From assembly GCA_017165825.1 (NCBI GenBank), contig CM029366.1:31696349-31760348 (forward strand): a stretch of DNA of 64,000 nucleotides, read 5' to 3'. The notes below the pieces were generated by a model that was not told the origin of the DNA, searched no databases, and saw only the letters and a program-made list of their open reading frames with translations. Positions 12,045 through 23,235 of this stretch are shown here, piece by piece. The position numbers and the translations under genes are program-made. Source of the DNA: Hepsetus odoe. Lineage: Eukaryota > Chordata > Actinopteri > Characiformes > Hepsetidae. Positions within the stretch are counted from its first letter, which is position 1; each line of letters opens with the position of its first letter.

Positions 12045-12242
12045 TTTAGGGACCAGGATCAGAAGGTCATGGGTTCTAATTCCGGACCAGGTCTTGAGGG
12101 AACCCGTGAGTGAGGTACCGTCCCCATCACTGCTCTGTGGGTGTGGAATATGGTCGGGCTAATTGCGGAGGATGCGTCTGGTTGCGGTTGACCGAGTGCT
12201 GGACGTGCGATGACCAATAATCGCTTTCACTTCACTTTCTTT
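12045..12242 (+). mobile_element. SINE type A
   Basis: ATTTAGGGACCAGGATCAGA, then GGTCATGGGTTCTAATTCC, GTACCGTCCCCATCACTGCT and a CGCTTTCACTTCACTTTC tail. The A box is eroded. Confidence 0.7.
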
Positions 12243-12410
12243 TTACATCTGACAGAGAAAAAATGAAAACGGTGAAAGAGAGGAAAAGGAAGAGGGGAGA
12301 GAACGAGGAGTGTTCCACTGACCTGCTTGTCCTTCTTTTGTATTTTCATCGTTTCCTAGAACTTCTCATCTGCATCTGCGGAACAGGGATACAGCTCAAA
12401 TGAATCAGGG

Positions 12411-12413
<3 letters not shown>

Positions 12414-12478
<65 letters not shown>
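12414..12478 (+). repeat. (CA)n microsatellite
   Basis: About 32 pure CA units. Confidence 0.97.
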
Positions 12479-12479
<1 letters not shown>

Positions 12480-13589
12480 TACACGACTTTTATAAGGTGT
12501 AAAGACAGCAGGTCAGGGTAACATCTCAACTCATCTTCATCTCTCTCTGTCATCTCCATCAGCATCACCTTCATCACATTAACATTTATCAGACTGAACA
12601 TGTGTAATTAACATGTAATAACTGCTTATTAACGCTATGAAGTTCTTCATGACCTTATAATAACACAGACTCTTTCTAAGCCCCTTCGATTTCATCGATT
12701 TTAAACCGAACATGACGGATGAATCTGTTCCAACACAATGTCGTCCTGAAACGGCACACGCTCGCAGTGTGATGTGAGGTTTTGCCACAGCTGCTGAGGG
12801 TGTGAGGCGTGGCGGTTTTCGTTTGGGGGCTTCAGTGAAATGCTTTAAAGAAGCTCGTCTAAAGCAGATTTTGTATCGGATCGGTTTCAGCATCAGGTTC
12901 GGGGCAGTTTAAGAACTTCCTCTCAGTAGTTTCCCTGATTCTGCAAAATCTTCTCCGAACTAAAAAAAAAGAGCTGACGACTTGAATCATTCGCTGTCCA
13001 GTCCAAAACAAATCCGAAGTCACTCTGTTCTCTGGGATATTTTTCATATTAAAGTACAAATGTGGTCCCACAACGTGCCGTCAGGGGACCGTCTGATGTC
13101 GACCTGGGACAGAAGACGTCTCGCCTTCTTGACAAACACCAGACAAGGAACTGTTCCAGGCTTCTGACGCTCCGTAATTTCCTCATTAAGGTGTAAACAG
13201 TCCTACAGAGTGGAATTATCCAGGGGTTCACTGTGGATCTTCTCCTAACTCTGGGAGAACAGCGTCTCGGGCCGCGTCCAGGCGGCCGGTTCCGTTCACC
13301 ACCGCTGGACTCCGTTCTGACTCGGATGTTTTTGCTAATCGCATCGTTTCAGTGATTCCGCGTGAATGTTATTCTTGTTCTCTGTGGAAAACAGGAAACC
13401 CGGTCCTGAATGTTCACGTCTTTAACGTTTAATTCAAGAGAAAATGGGAAAACTTGAGGAGCTGCTCTTTAAGTGCTCGGAGAAGACAAGGGCAAGTTTG
13501 TCTTTCGTTCAGAACTGATTTGTTGCTTTTCTTTTCATCCGTCCAAGCATCAAACACAAACTGGATACGAAGAAAACAGCTCTTTATAT
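12480..13589. other. No supported gene
   Basis: Moderate GC with frames under about 110 codons on both strands and no family match; GC rises near 13260-13320. Confidence 0.45.
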
Positions 13590-13619
13590 ATGATGGATGA
13601 ATTGATGGATGGATGTGTT

Positions 13620-13680
<61 letters not shown>

Positions 13681-13810
13681 GTGTGGATATAGATGGATGG
13701 ATGTGTGGATGTGCTTAGGTGGATGGATGGATGGATAGATACCGATGGACAAATGGATTGACAGACAGAGAGACAGACAGATAAATAGATAGACAGATAG
13801 AGATGTGTGG
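13590..13810 (+). repeat. (GATA)n and (GGAT)n tetranucleotide repeats
   Basis: Pure GATA/AGAT from about 13622 to 13680 (about 15 units), flanked by GGAT- and CAGA-type variants. Confidence 0.95.
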
Positions 13811-14327
13811 ATGTGTGTAATTAACTGTTAATTGGTGTAACCTTGGTAACAGGGATCGTTTCAGATAGTTAAGTTTAAAATCCTTCATAAAGTGCTCCTG
13901 AAGTGAGAAAGGCAGTTTTGTTGTTGTTATTTTTATAAAAACGCTCATTTTTCTGTCCAAGAAAAAGAAACAATGTGGCGAATTTCAGCTCAGAGGGACC
14001 GTTTTCGTCTTCGGTGTCAGAGAACGTCTCTTTCATCCTCTCAGCTCAGCCGTACAGCGACCAATCAGATCAGCAATCAGCTCCCAACACAGATAACAGA
14101 GCCGACCGGCACTGATTTAGAAAGCGGTTTAAAGAGCCCATAATGGACAAAACCAGGCAACGTCCTTAATGAAGACACCCCACAGGTCACAGAACACATG
14201 TCACGGGAATTAAAGGGTCCGTGTCATGGAAAACTTGCCACTTCTTCAGGAAGTGCCTCGTTAGTGGTCTTGTCCATTCATGAAGGGGCTGCACGATATC
14301 GCTATCATATATCACTATCACAATAAA

Positions 14328-14575
14328 CTTTCTGCACGTTAAAGGGCTCAAATCAGCACTTTCAGCACATTAAAGGGCTCATATCAGGACTTTCAGCACA
14401 GTAAAGGGCTCATATCAGGGCTTTCAGCACATTAAAGGGCTCATATCAGGGCTTTCAGCACAGTAAAGGGCTCATATCAGGACTTTCAGCACATTAAAGG
14501 GCTCATATCAGGACTTTCAGCACAGTAAAGGGCTCATATCAGGACTTTCAGCACAGTAAAGGGCTCATATCAGGA
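14328..14575 (+). repeat. 31-bp minisatellite, about eight units
   Basis: The unit is GACTTTCAGCACATTAAAGG plus GCTCATATCAG. Units alternate between CACATTAAA and CACAGTAAA, hinting at a two-unit (62-bp) expansion step. Confidence 0.9.
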
Positions 14576-15453
14576 TGCTTCTGAATACTGTCATCACTTC
14601 AATCTCCCATCCTACAGTTCATTCACAGAAACAAAACCACATATCTGCTTTTTCAGGCTGCTGTAGATTAGCCCCGCCTTTCCCTCCGAAGCCCTAAGGT
14701 GTGTTTCAGTCACTACAGCAGCCAATCAGAAAGTCTTAAAGGCACAACAACAAATACACACATCAGGACATGCAGTTAGAATCAGAGAGCTGTGATTGGT
14801 CACCCTATGAATGGTTAAAGGCTCATTTGTTTACATGCACATCAGTATGGCAACTGAAAAACAATAACTGGAAAACTGGAAAACAATATTTAGTCACATT
14901 TTTCAAACCCGCATTTCGTCGCAGATTAAATGCAATATATATATATATATATTTTTTTTTTTCACTGTCTGACTGTCCTCACACTGTCCCTGCTCCGTAT
15001 CAGCCACACTGTCCTGTCCTGTGGTTGTGTCGTCCTCCATTGTGTCCTTAATGTGTAGTCATGTCCACACTTTTGTTTGATGTTTTCTCCGTGCAGCAGT
15101 TTCCGGAGGAACGCTGTTTCCTTCACTACAGTCCGCACACAAACGCTAAGCTTCCCATTCTGGAGTCACTGTTTTTGTGACATCATAAATCCACCTCTCC
15201 ACACCCAGTGCTGCATCAGGCTGGACGGAGAGGTTGGAAAACGGGCAAATGAAACCTGACTCACGATATAAACCAGCCGACGGGGTGCGATCGAACGCTG
15301 CATATGTGCAGATAAGAGGCGGCGGCGTGGTGCGAAGGCGGGATCATGTGTTCCTGACCGATCCTGTTTAGATGACAAACATCATCAACGACGCACTGAC
15401 CTGTTCTGATCAACAAAAGCAAATAAAGGTCCATCACATGATGCTGGTACTAG

Positions 15454-15846
15454 TGTGTGATTATAAATACCCCAGAGCACTTCACCTTTGACCCGCCTGG
15501 TGACTCCACGGAAAAACCACACAACACAGACGTCAACAAAAAGGAATATTCCCCTCAGCTGCACCTCCGGCAGCCTGTCCCAGGAACTGGGTTACTTGAC
15601 CAAGAACCAGACCTTACCTTCTACCTGTTAAAGAACACTTTCAGATCCCAGATCAAGAAGAAAAATAAAGACTGGAGAACAAAGTACGTTTTGAGAACTT
15701 CCACCTCCACTGTCTGCATGTATCTTGTGGAGGTTCCCTCCCCTTACTCCGCCATCAGGATCAAAGTTTACAGAAGGACAGGCAGCTGTGTGATTTTTTC
15801 CAGTGTGGACGGGACAATAATGCCGCCGCTCAGGACAAGGAACTGA
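15454..15846 (+). other. Unrecognised open frame with coding-like codon use
   Basis: About 130 codons are open between stops, in a region without simple repeats. Third positions are often C or G (AAC, CAC, GAC, AAG, CTG), as in real fish exons. The upstream part has no ATG; the first in-frame start-like codon is GTG, and the first ATG is deep inside. The deduced peptide is basic near its middle (SQIKKKNKDWRTKY) and ends before TGA at 15844-15846. A CAG at 15472-15474 could serve as an acceptor. I recognise no family. It may be a last exon, a gene relic, a transposon-derived frame or chance. Confidence 0.25.
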
Positions 15847-16419
15847 AAGTAAAACGGTGGGACGACTGACTAATGTCTTCTTTCCAAAAACCAGCCGTTA
15901 CATTTCCTCTCCTCAACTTTACCTCTCGTTAGATCTCTGTTAACGAAGCTGTGGCTGCGCCCCAAACTGCACACTCCCACACTAAATAGTGCGTAAATAT
16001 AATAGACAAGCATTGGATATGCACCCAGTCATGTGTCGAGTGCGGATTGGGACGCAGCCCGTCTGCAAGCAGGTACACGAAAACGAACAGGAACGCCGTG
16101 GTCAAGGCTCAAACCGCAATCGTTAAAACACCGCAGCTCATCTTTGATGAAACTTGGTGTCCATTCTTTCATTCCCCCTCCAGAGAGACAGAGACGTGTC
16201 CAACAAGTCCACCGCTTCCTCCTCCGGGCTTTAGTCGCGATTTCAGAAGTTCAGCATCGTCCAACTACCGACCTGCATGTTGGAGAAACAGCCCCGGTGG
16301 AAAAGGCTGGAGGGCAGCTCCAGGAGAGGCTTTGTTTTGCCCTCCAGGTGTGGTTGTTGGGGGGGGGGAGGTTCATTGTGACGTCACAATAACGAACTAA
16401 CTACCCGCAGCGCTTTTTG

Positions 16420-17300
16420 TTTGAGACCCCGCCCCCACAGGTAAACACACCTGTCCCGCGTGCGCTGCACGCCCCAAAACTTTGTCCCGGGGCTGAGGAG
16501 GGGGAGGGGACGCCGTTGCGGGACGGGTGGAACATGGCTGTGAGGATTTGATTGCAGCCATGACGGAGCTCCATCCCTCCGACAGCACGGTGACCTGTGG
16601 TCACGCGCAGGTCCGGGGATGCTCCGTGTCCGCGTGCCCCCACCTTTTAGAAGGCAACACCTGAGCTCTCACCTACCTGAGCGGCACGCGCCAAGGACGG
16701 AGAGGGGGGGGGGAACAAAATGGGTTAGAGGGGGAGGGGAGGAGGACAAAAACACAGCTGCCATTCCTAAACCCTGCCGAGAGCCCAGCACTTCATTCAG
16801 GAGGGGATGCAGGAGTTTTTTTTATGGGAAGGGGGGCCGCGCGAGCCCCGGCGCCGGCGCCCTGCGCGCGCCCGAGCAGCCCGGATCAAAGCGAAAAGTT
16901 AGGGGCATCTACTCACCTAAAATGGCCACTGCGGCAGCCAAAACACAAACAGCTATTATTTGGTGAAGTTTAGCGCTGGCCGCCCGCACCGACAGCCTAG
17001 CCTGCGCCGGGCCCGCGCGCTCCCATTGGCCGCCACGCGGCGCAGCCGGACCGGCGCGCGGCCTCCGATTGGCCTCGCGCGCCTGTCAGACACGGGGCGC
17101 GCGCTCAAGCTTGTCTGAGAGCGAAGTCTCGCGAGCGGCCCATTGTGCACGTTCAGCTCCTCCGCGAAGTCGGCTCCGAGACCCGGAGAGAGGAAAAAAA
17201 AAAAAGAAAAAGGGAGAAAGCGGAAAAAAGGCAGAGAGGGAGAGAACAAGAGAGCGGAAAGAAGCTCCACGGGTTTATGTTTCTCTGCGCTGGAGAACCA
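16420..17300. promoter_or_regulatory. CpG-rich promoter region with CCAAT boxes
   Basis: This is the only clearly GC- and CpG-dense stretch in the window, with many GCGC and CGCG runs between about 16840 and 17110. ATTGG (CCAAT on the minus strand) occurs at 17025-17029 and 17068-17072, and a plus-strand CCAAT within CCAATCAG at 17301-17305. An AAAATGGCC motif at 16918-16926 resembles a YY1 site. CpG islands of this kind mark vertebrate promoters, often bidirectional. The minus-facing CCAAT pair suggests transcription to the left. Whether it also starts the RIPOR3-like gene is open. Confidence 0.6.
16917..16985 (-). other. Candidate minus-strand first exon ending at a GTGAGT donor
   Basis: On the minus strand the sequence reads GCTGCCGCAGTGGCCATTTT, then AG|GTGAGT, with the donor at 16911-16916. 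It lies about 40-110 bases downstream of the two minus-strand CCAAT boxes, a good spacing for a TATA-less promoter. No downstream coding exons for such a gene were recognised to the left, so it is either a long-intron gene whose exons lie outside the window or a non-coding RNA. The exon 5' end is a guess. Confidence 0.35.
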
Positions 17301-17303
17301 CCA

Positions 17304-17306
<3 letters not shown>

Positions 17307-17351
<45 letters not shown>
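17307..17351 (+). repeat. (AG)n tract at the CpG-region edge
   Basis: About 22 AG units directly after CCAATC, followed by a G run. It is complementary to the TC tracts at 17453-17507 and 17647-17717. Confidence 0.97.
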
Positions 17352-17354
<3 letters not shown>

Positions 17355-17447
17355 GGGGGGATTGACTCTAACATTCCACGTCTTTGCTCGTGTTTCATGT
17401 CCCGGATGTGAGAAGAGCAGGAGGCTACCAACACAGAGCGATGTTGG

Positions 17448-17452
<5 letters not shown>

Positions 17453-17507
<55 letters not shown>
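17453..17507 (+). repeat. (TC)n tract
   Basis: About 27 TC units; the first complementary partner of the AG tract 100 bases to the left. Confidence 0.97.
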
Positions 17508-17510
<3 letters not shown>

Positions 17511-17640
17511 TCCTCTCTCTCTGTCTCCTATTTCTCTGTCTGTCTCTCTCTCAGTTTGTGTGTCTGTGTTTGTCTCTGTCTGTGTGTCTCTCTGACCAAC
17601 TCTCATCAATCTCTGTCTCCCAGGTGTGTCTGTCTGTCTG

Positions 17641-17722
<82 letters not shown>

Positions 17723-17861
17723 CATCTCTCTCTCTCACTGTCTCTATTTCTCTGTCTCCGTCTCTCTCTCAGTTTGTCTCTGTCTGTCTCTCTTTCTCTA
17801 TCTCTCTGACCAACTCTCACTCAATGTCTCTGTCTCCCAGTGTCTGTCTGTCTGTCTCTGA

Positions 17862-17897
<36 letters not shown>

Positions 17898-17900
17898 CTC
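17508..17900 (+). repeat. TC/TG/TCTG-rich simple repeat region
   Basis: Mixed TCTCTG and TGTCTG sequence with pure (TC)n at 17647-17717 and 17865-17894. The unit containing CCAACTCTCA(T/C)CAAT occurs twice (17595 and 17810), showing a duplication of about 215 bases. Confidence 0.9.
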
Positions 17901-18489
17901 CCCCGAAAACATCTCCTGAACATTTCTTCATGGGTTCCAAATGACTAAATCGCTCAGATTTTAGAGAAGATCTACAATGAACCCATGGATAAACTTACTC
18001 TGTTAGACTGTCTTCTGTTCCAGGTCAACATCAAACAGTCCCCAGCATCACCAGTGGAACCACATTTACATTTTCATGTAAACCCCACAAATATAGTAAT
18101 GTCCTACTTTTCAGATTGGACAGCAACCCTTTCACGTCTTTTTTTTTTTTCATCTACCCAAAGTGCTTCATTTTGGTCCCCGTGTGTCTTCTGAGTTTTC
18201 GTAATGTTGATCCTGGTAAGTGATAAGTTTGCAACACCTTACCAACCAACAGGATGGCATAGAAAGGGCTTAGCAACACCATAGCAACCATGTGGGATAC
18301 CATTGCATCCAACTAGGCATAGCTTAGGGTGACTATGGAAGGAGACTGGGACAACCAGAGGAACTAAAGGTGAGACCACAGGAAGGACCCGGGTCCCCAT
18401 CTGGAAATTGTACAAAGAACCTCCTTGCTTGGAGGCAATGGCACCCACTGCACCATTGTGGGACCCAATACCTTCATCTGTATAATCCT

Positions 18490-19305
18490 AATAAGCTAAC
18501 CTGTCTTCTTCCTTCAGCTCCTCCTGTTAAGGGGTCATCCTTCTCCATTTCTTCATGTCCTCTGCATCTTCCTCTTTCACACCAACTGCCTGCATGTCCT
18601 CTCTCACCACATCCATGAACCTCTTCTTTGTTCTTCCACTTCCTCGCTTGTCTGGCAGCTCCATCCTCATCGTCTGTCTCCCAATTCAGTCCTTGTCTCT
18701 TCTCTAAACATGTCCAAACATGTCTTAACATCCATTATAGTATACCCCAATCACCACTCTCTCTCCTCTGGGTACACTCTTTATCACTTCATCTAACTCA
18801 ATCCAGAATTCTTCTTTCTCCTCCATCTCACATCCAGCATTCATTATCACACCTTCAACTTCCAGCTTTAAACTCATCAATCTCCCTGACACCCTCTTCA
18901 CCTCCTAAACACTCTCCACACACTCTTCCTTCAGGATAACTCCACCCCCATTCCTCCTTCCATCCACACCATGGTAGACCAGTTTAAACCCTCCTCCAGT
19001 ACACCAGGTCTTACTACCCTTCCATCTAGTCTCTCACACAGAATATCAACCTTCCTTCTCTCCATCATATCAGCCTGTTCTCTACCTTTACCAGTCATGC
19101 TGCCTACATTCAAGTTCCTTCCCTCACTTCTCTCCTCCACTTCCTTCTCTCCTCCTCTTCTTCTCCTTTGGCCAACAGTAGTCCAGTTTCCACCAGCACC
19201 CTGTAGGCTGAAAGCACTATTTTGGTCTAGATCTTCACAGTTTTGTGACTCATGGAGTGCCATAGGGAGCCACTTGGGATTCAGCCTTTGATGTTCACGA
19301 GGTGC
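18490..19305 (-). mobile_element. Internally deleted RTE-like LINE: endonuclease start joined to the 3' tail
   Basis: The minus strand starts (right end) with the LINE 5' region and ORF start, containing LNVGSMTGKGREQADMMERR and REERVVIG, the run-up to the AP-endonuclease catalytic motifs. At about 18735 it switches directly to the C-terminal tail (EDGAARQARKWKNKEEVHG-like) and 3' end at 18490-18735. The central endonuclease and all of the reverse transcriptase are missing. Several stops are present. Confidence 0.8.
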
Positions 19306-19590
19306 ATAGTCAGGTGACGATACCGTGCCATGCGCCATGTTAGCTGCAAGATCCCACACATGCTCAGGCCGATAGAAATCTGGTGAATTTGGAGGAACAC
19401 TTTGAACTGTTCGTCATGTTCCTCAAACCATTCCTGAACAGTATGGCAGGACACGACTATTAAGGAAACCATCACCATAAACCTGGTCTGCAACATGCAC
19501 ATGAATGCAGGAACCAAGGTTTCCCTGCAGATCATTGCCCATGGAGTCAGTGTCTCCGCCAGCTTCCCATAGGACACACACACACACACC
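19306..19590 (-). mobile_element. Tc1/mariner transposase remnant
   Basis: The minus strand contains CHTVQEWFEEHDEQFKVF, typical of the segment between the second and third catalytic acids of fish Tc1-like DDE transposases. Before it, frameshifted pieces matching the GGSVMLWAM and V-TYLN-VADQVHPFMATV regions remain. It is short, frame-broken and abuts the 5' end of the deleted LINE copy, so it is a dead fragment. Confidence 0.7.
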
Positions 19591-19999
19591 TGGCTATCCA
19601 AATTATGATAAAGAAAGCATTATACGTCAGACCCGCTTCTTCAATAGCTCCATGGTCCTTTTCTGATGTTCACTGCAGGAGCTTTTGGTGGTGGACAGGG
19701 GTGGGGTCAGGATGGACACACTGACCAGTCTGCAGCTCCATACAGAGCTCCACTGTGTCACAGCAGGATTTTTCATTGTTGGTGATACAGCAGTTCTTCT
19801 GTAGGAACAGAGATCAGTGAGCATTGAGAGCCTGTGACCTGGTAACGTTTTATTACTTTAAAAAATAACATACACGGACAAACTAGAATGTTCCCCGATT
19901 TAGTTTTTATATCAACTCAATAATATTTTGAGACAGTAGGTGCCACGTCTTATATTTGGAGGCAGACCTTTTGCACCAAATCTTCTTTCTCCAAGTCAC

Positions 20000-20225
20000 C
20001 AGAGGCTTCACCGCATCTTTTAAAACACAACATCCTAGACCAACATCAGATCACAGAGAGAGAGAGAGAGAGAGATTGACCTGAAGCACAATGTTTTTGT
20101 CTCTCATTTTCAGTACAGTACCCGTACCTTTGCCATTTCAGAGGATTATATACATGTATATGAAAAGTCCAGAGGAGAGACGAAGATCATATTGGGAGGA
20201 GGATGTTGAAGATGGATCTTGGGGG
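20000..20225 (+). repeat. Left member of a near-duplicated block
   Basis: CACCGCATCTTTTAAAACAC, then CATCAGATCACAGAG, a (GA)n run, TTGTCTCTCATTTTCAGTAC and a LINE tail piece. The same order recurs at 21205-21400. Confidence 0.65.
20163..20225 (+). mobile_element. Short RTE-like LINE tail fragment
   Basis: About 60 bases match the GTCCAGAGGAGAGACGA...GGAGGATGTTGAAGATGGA part of the LINE 3' region. It lies at the right end of the 20.0-kb member of a duplicated pair. Confidence 0.6.
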
Positions 20226-21204
20226 ACGTCCTACCCCATTAAAAACGAAACCTTGTCCCCACAACCCCCCATAATCACATCTGCATATTAAATACTGAAG
20301 CACATAACACGTCAGAAAGGCCCATCAGCTGATTGCAGAGGGAGCGAATCCCAGGAATGCAGTGATCCAGATCTCAGGATGAGCTGGACCGCAGAAGTAA
20401 ATGTGTCCAGATTAGATCTGGCCTCATCTTTTATCCCGGAGAGAGATAGACCCAGAAAAATCTTACCTAAGTTCAAGCCATCGTTGAAAATACTCTGAAG
20501 AATAATGTTAAAAATGTGTGTAAGAATACAAGAGTCTATAAGCCCTTGTGTATTTCTATATCTTGTGTTTTACTCTCACACCATTCCATCTGGATAGGTG
20601 GATTGAGGTATGGCCTGCGTGTATTTTCTTTTTTTTCTCTCTTATCTTACGTCTGCTTATAGCATTTACATTAGTATTAACACCACGTCACTTTCTGCCT
20701 ATTTGCACCACCGTTTTCTTATGCTTTTACCTCCATTTCCATTGATTTTTTTTTTTATTGCACTGAGCATGTGAAGATAGAGGAACGTCTCTGAAACCTT
20801 TCTGAGAGGAGTTTGTATGTCCTTTAATAAATGTAATAACAGCCTCACCTTGTCACCATCTCAAAGCACATCTCCCTTCAGCTACGAAGTCCTGCCACAA
20901 CTGCAAAAATGAAAACTGACCCTGAATTAAATCTCGCTCGTGCAATCCATGCACAGCATAAGTACTTGGACAGGAGCGCAGATAAAGGAAGGAAAAAAGA
21001 AACTCCGTAGAGGATGTGGGGAGCACTGGTGCCTCCATTAAGTGCAGAGGGTGGTCTCTTCCACTTTAGCAGAACAGCAGGGATGCCATCTCAGTACTGA
21101 GAGGAGTTTTGATTGTCAAATGGAAATTTTAATTAAGTCGTGTCCCCTCATTACCAAAGTCACCCTGAGAGGGTGAAGGTTAGTGAGTTCTTCCTCCAAG
21201 CTCC

Positions 21205-21400
21205 ACCGCATCTTTTAAAACACAGCATCCCAGACCAACAACAGATCAGAGAGAGAGAGAAAGAGAGAGATTGTCCCCAAGCACAATGTTTTTGTCTCTC
21301 ATTTTCAGTCCAGTACCTGTACCTTTGCAGTTTGCCCACATGTCCAGAGGAGAGACGAGGACTATATTGGGAGGAGGATGTTGAAGATGGAGTTGCCAGG
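21205..21400 (+). repeat. Right member of the near-duplicated block
   Basis: CACCGCATCTTTTAAAACAC, CAACAGATCAGAGAGAG, TTGTCTCTCATTTTCAGTCC and GTCCAGAGGAGAGACGAGGA. It has the same modules as the copy at 20.0 kb, about 1.2 kb away. Confidence 0.65.
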
Positions 21401-21571
21401 AAAGGGGAAATGAGGAAGAACAAAGAGGAGGTTTGTGGACGTGGCGAGAGAGGGCATGCAGGTGGTCGGTTTTAGGGAGGAAGATGTAGAAGACAGGAAG
21501 AAATGGAATCGGATGATCCGCTGTGGTGAGCCCTAAACGGGAGCAGCCGAAAGAAGAAGAAGAAGAAGAAG
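21335..21571 (+). mobile_element. RTE-like LINE 3' end with AAG tail
   Basis: The LINE C-terminal tail (PEERRGLYWEEDVEDG in a shifted frame) runs into GGTGAGCCCTAAACGGGAGC and an (AAG)n tail at 21550-21571, the usual 3' end of this family. Confidence 0.8.
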
Positions 21572-22499
21572 ATCAGTCTGGTAGGTCTTTTAGATCTTGC
21601 TAATGGTCAGGGAGAAATGGCATATGCTGCTATGCTGCCCCCTGCTGGACCCAGCTCCCCTTGGAGCTCAGATCCCCAAACTATTACAAGTTTTAACCAG
21701 AAGCAAGACTGGACGTCCAGTTGAGCTACTGGATTTGCTCTGTCTGGGTGGGCCTCCCTCTCTCAGAATAAGAGTATCTGTTATTTAATAACAGAATGAG
21801 TTGTGATCTCCTCCAAGTGTGTTGAGCTGTTTAATAATGTTTAAAAATTAGTGGACATTCAGAAAGGTGTGGAGACTCCAGCCCAGTGTTGGTGGCTTAT
21901 GTAACTGGTGTCCCAAGTAGGCCTGGATTGGAGTAAAATAAGAAAAGGAAATAAGAAAACAAACCCTCACACGACATACATGAAAATCTGTCCCAAACCA
22001 ACCCCGCACTGGTTTTTTGTTGTGCCCTGGGGGGGGTCAGGTTGGGTTCCATTTCGTTTACTCGCTGGCCTGTCTTCAATGCCTTCTGGACTTGTTGACG
22101 CCACTCCACGTATGTTGTGAGGAACCATCTACTGCTTTCAATATCTGTATCTCTGGAAATCATCAGAAAGTCATGAAACCACTGTGAAGAGAAACGACTA
22201 GTGAAGTTCCTGTTTCTGAGCCACAATGATGGAGCACAGGTTTGGTGACGCTCTGGTTAAACGATCCGAGCATCTGTTTCCGAGTTCCCCAAACTCCCTC
22301 CCCCTCCCTCTCTTTCTCTCTCTCTCTCCCTCTTTCCCTTTTCTTCTCCTCCGGTCCTCTTCTTTCATGAGCCTGTTCTTGGCCCCCTGCCCAGAGGGTC
22401 TCTGGCGTGTGTAGAAGTTAATCTTTTTCTCAAGAATGTTCAAACCATTAACGCTGCTGCTGTTCGTCCTACAGAGCTATAGACAGTCATAGAAATCAC

Positions 22500-22550
22500 C
22501 TCTCTCTCTCTCTCTCTCGCTCGCTCGCTCTCTCTCTCTCTCGCTCTCCT
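22500..22550 (+). repeat. (CT)n with (CTCG)n variants
   Basis: CT units with CGCTCGCT interruptions. Confidence 0.9.
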
Positions 22551-22659
22551 TCTCTTTTGACTTTATATTGCTCATAAAATTACAGCACCTAATAGAGACA
22601 CCCAATGATTGATCTGTCTTGATCACAAAGTAGCACCAGCAGAGGGCAGTGTCCTACCT

Positions 22660-22860
22660 TCACTGTACTGTCCATTGTCCATGGCTTTTTGTCCCCACTG
22701 TTTCTTCTGGGGTATTAATTGGAGACATTTGTGTCCCCTCTTTGCGATAACAGCCTTTACTCTTCTGTAACAGCTTTATATTTAATGTTGGAACATTGCT
22801 GTGAGGATTTGGTTGCAGCCTGCAGAGCATTAGTGAGGTCAGGTAAAGTAAATTGGTTCT
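22660..22860 (+). mobile_element. Probable Tc1-like DNA transposon fragment
   Basis: The region contains TGCGATAACAGCCTTTACTC, TTGCTGTGAGGATTTGGTTG and GAGCATTAGTGAGGTCAGGT. This series is familiar from widespread fish Tc1-like elements and matches the 5650 fragment. No open frame remains. Confidence 0.45.
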
Positions 22861-22884
22861 GAATTGCAAATTGCACTGCAGCTC

Positions 22885-22886
<2 letters not shown>

Positions 22887-22917
<31 letters not shown>
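22887..22917 (+). repeat. (CA)n microsatellite
   Basis: About 15 units. Confidence 0.95.
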
Positions 22918-22918
<1 letters not shown>

Positions 22919-22924
22919 TCACGA

Positions 22925-23090
22925 TGAAGTGAAAGTGACTTGCCACCGTATTTAACCCACACATGCCATGCAGCAGTCTTATCCAGTGCTCCGGGTGCAG
23001 TGATAGGGGCGATACCTTGCTCAAGGTTACCTTACAGGATTCAAACCCATGACCTTCTGATCATGGGGCCTCATCTCTGATCACTGCTGC
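22925..23090 (-). mobile_element. SINE type A
   Basis: GAAGTGAAAGTGACTTGCCA is the tail side, CGATACCTTGCTCAAGG the middle, and GGATTCAAACCCATGACC the B-box side on the minus strand. Confidence 0.7.
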
Positions 23091-23235
23091 TTGTTAGTTG
23101 TTCCTGCTGCAAATGAATAAATAAAAATGATGAATAAATAAGCCGGATGTCTTCAAATGAGAAAAATATTTACCCATAATAATAAACAAATATCACACAA
23201 TGCTGCCTATAAAATAGTCATTAATATCATAATAA

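Noticed and set aside
16917..16985. Assignment of the minus-strand first exon to a named neighbour such as ADNP or PARD6B
   Set aside because: No coding sequence of such a gene is visible, and synteny memory alone is not enough.
16956..17738. 260-codon minus-strand Arg/Glu frame
   Set aside because: It is produced by GA/TC repeats and GC-rich promoter sequence.
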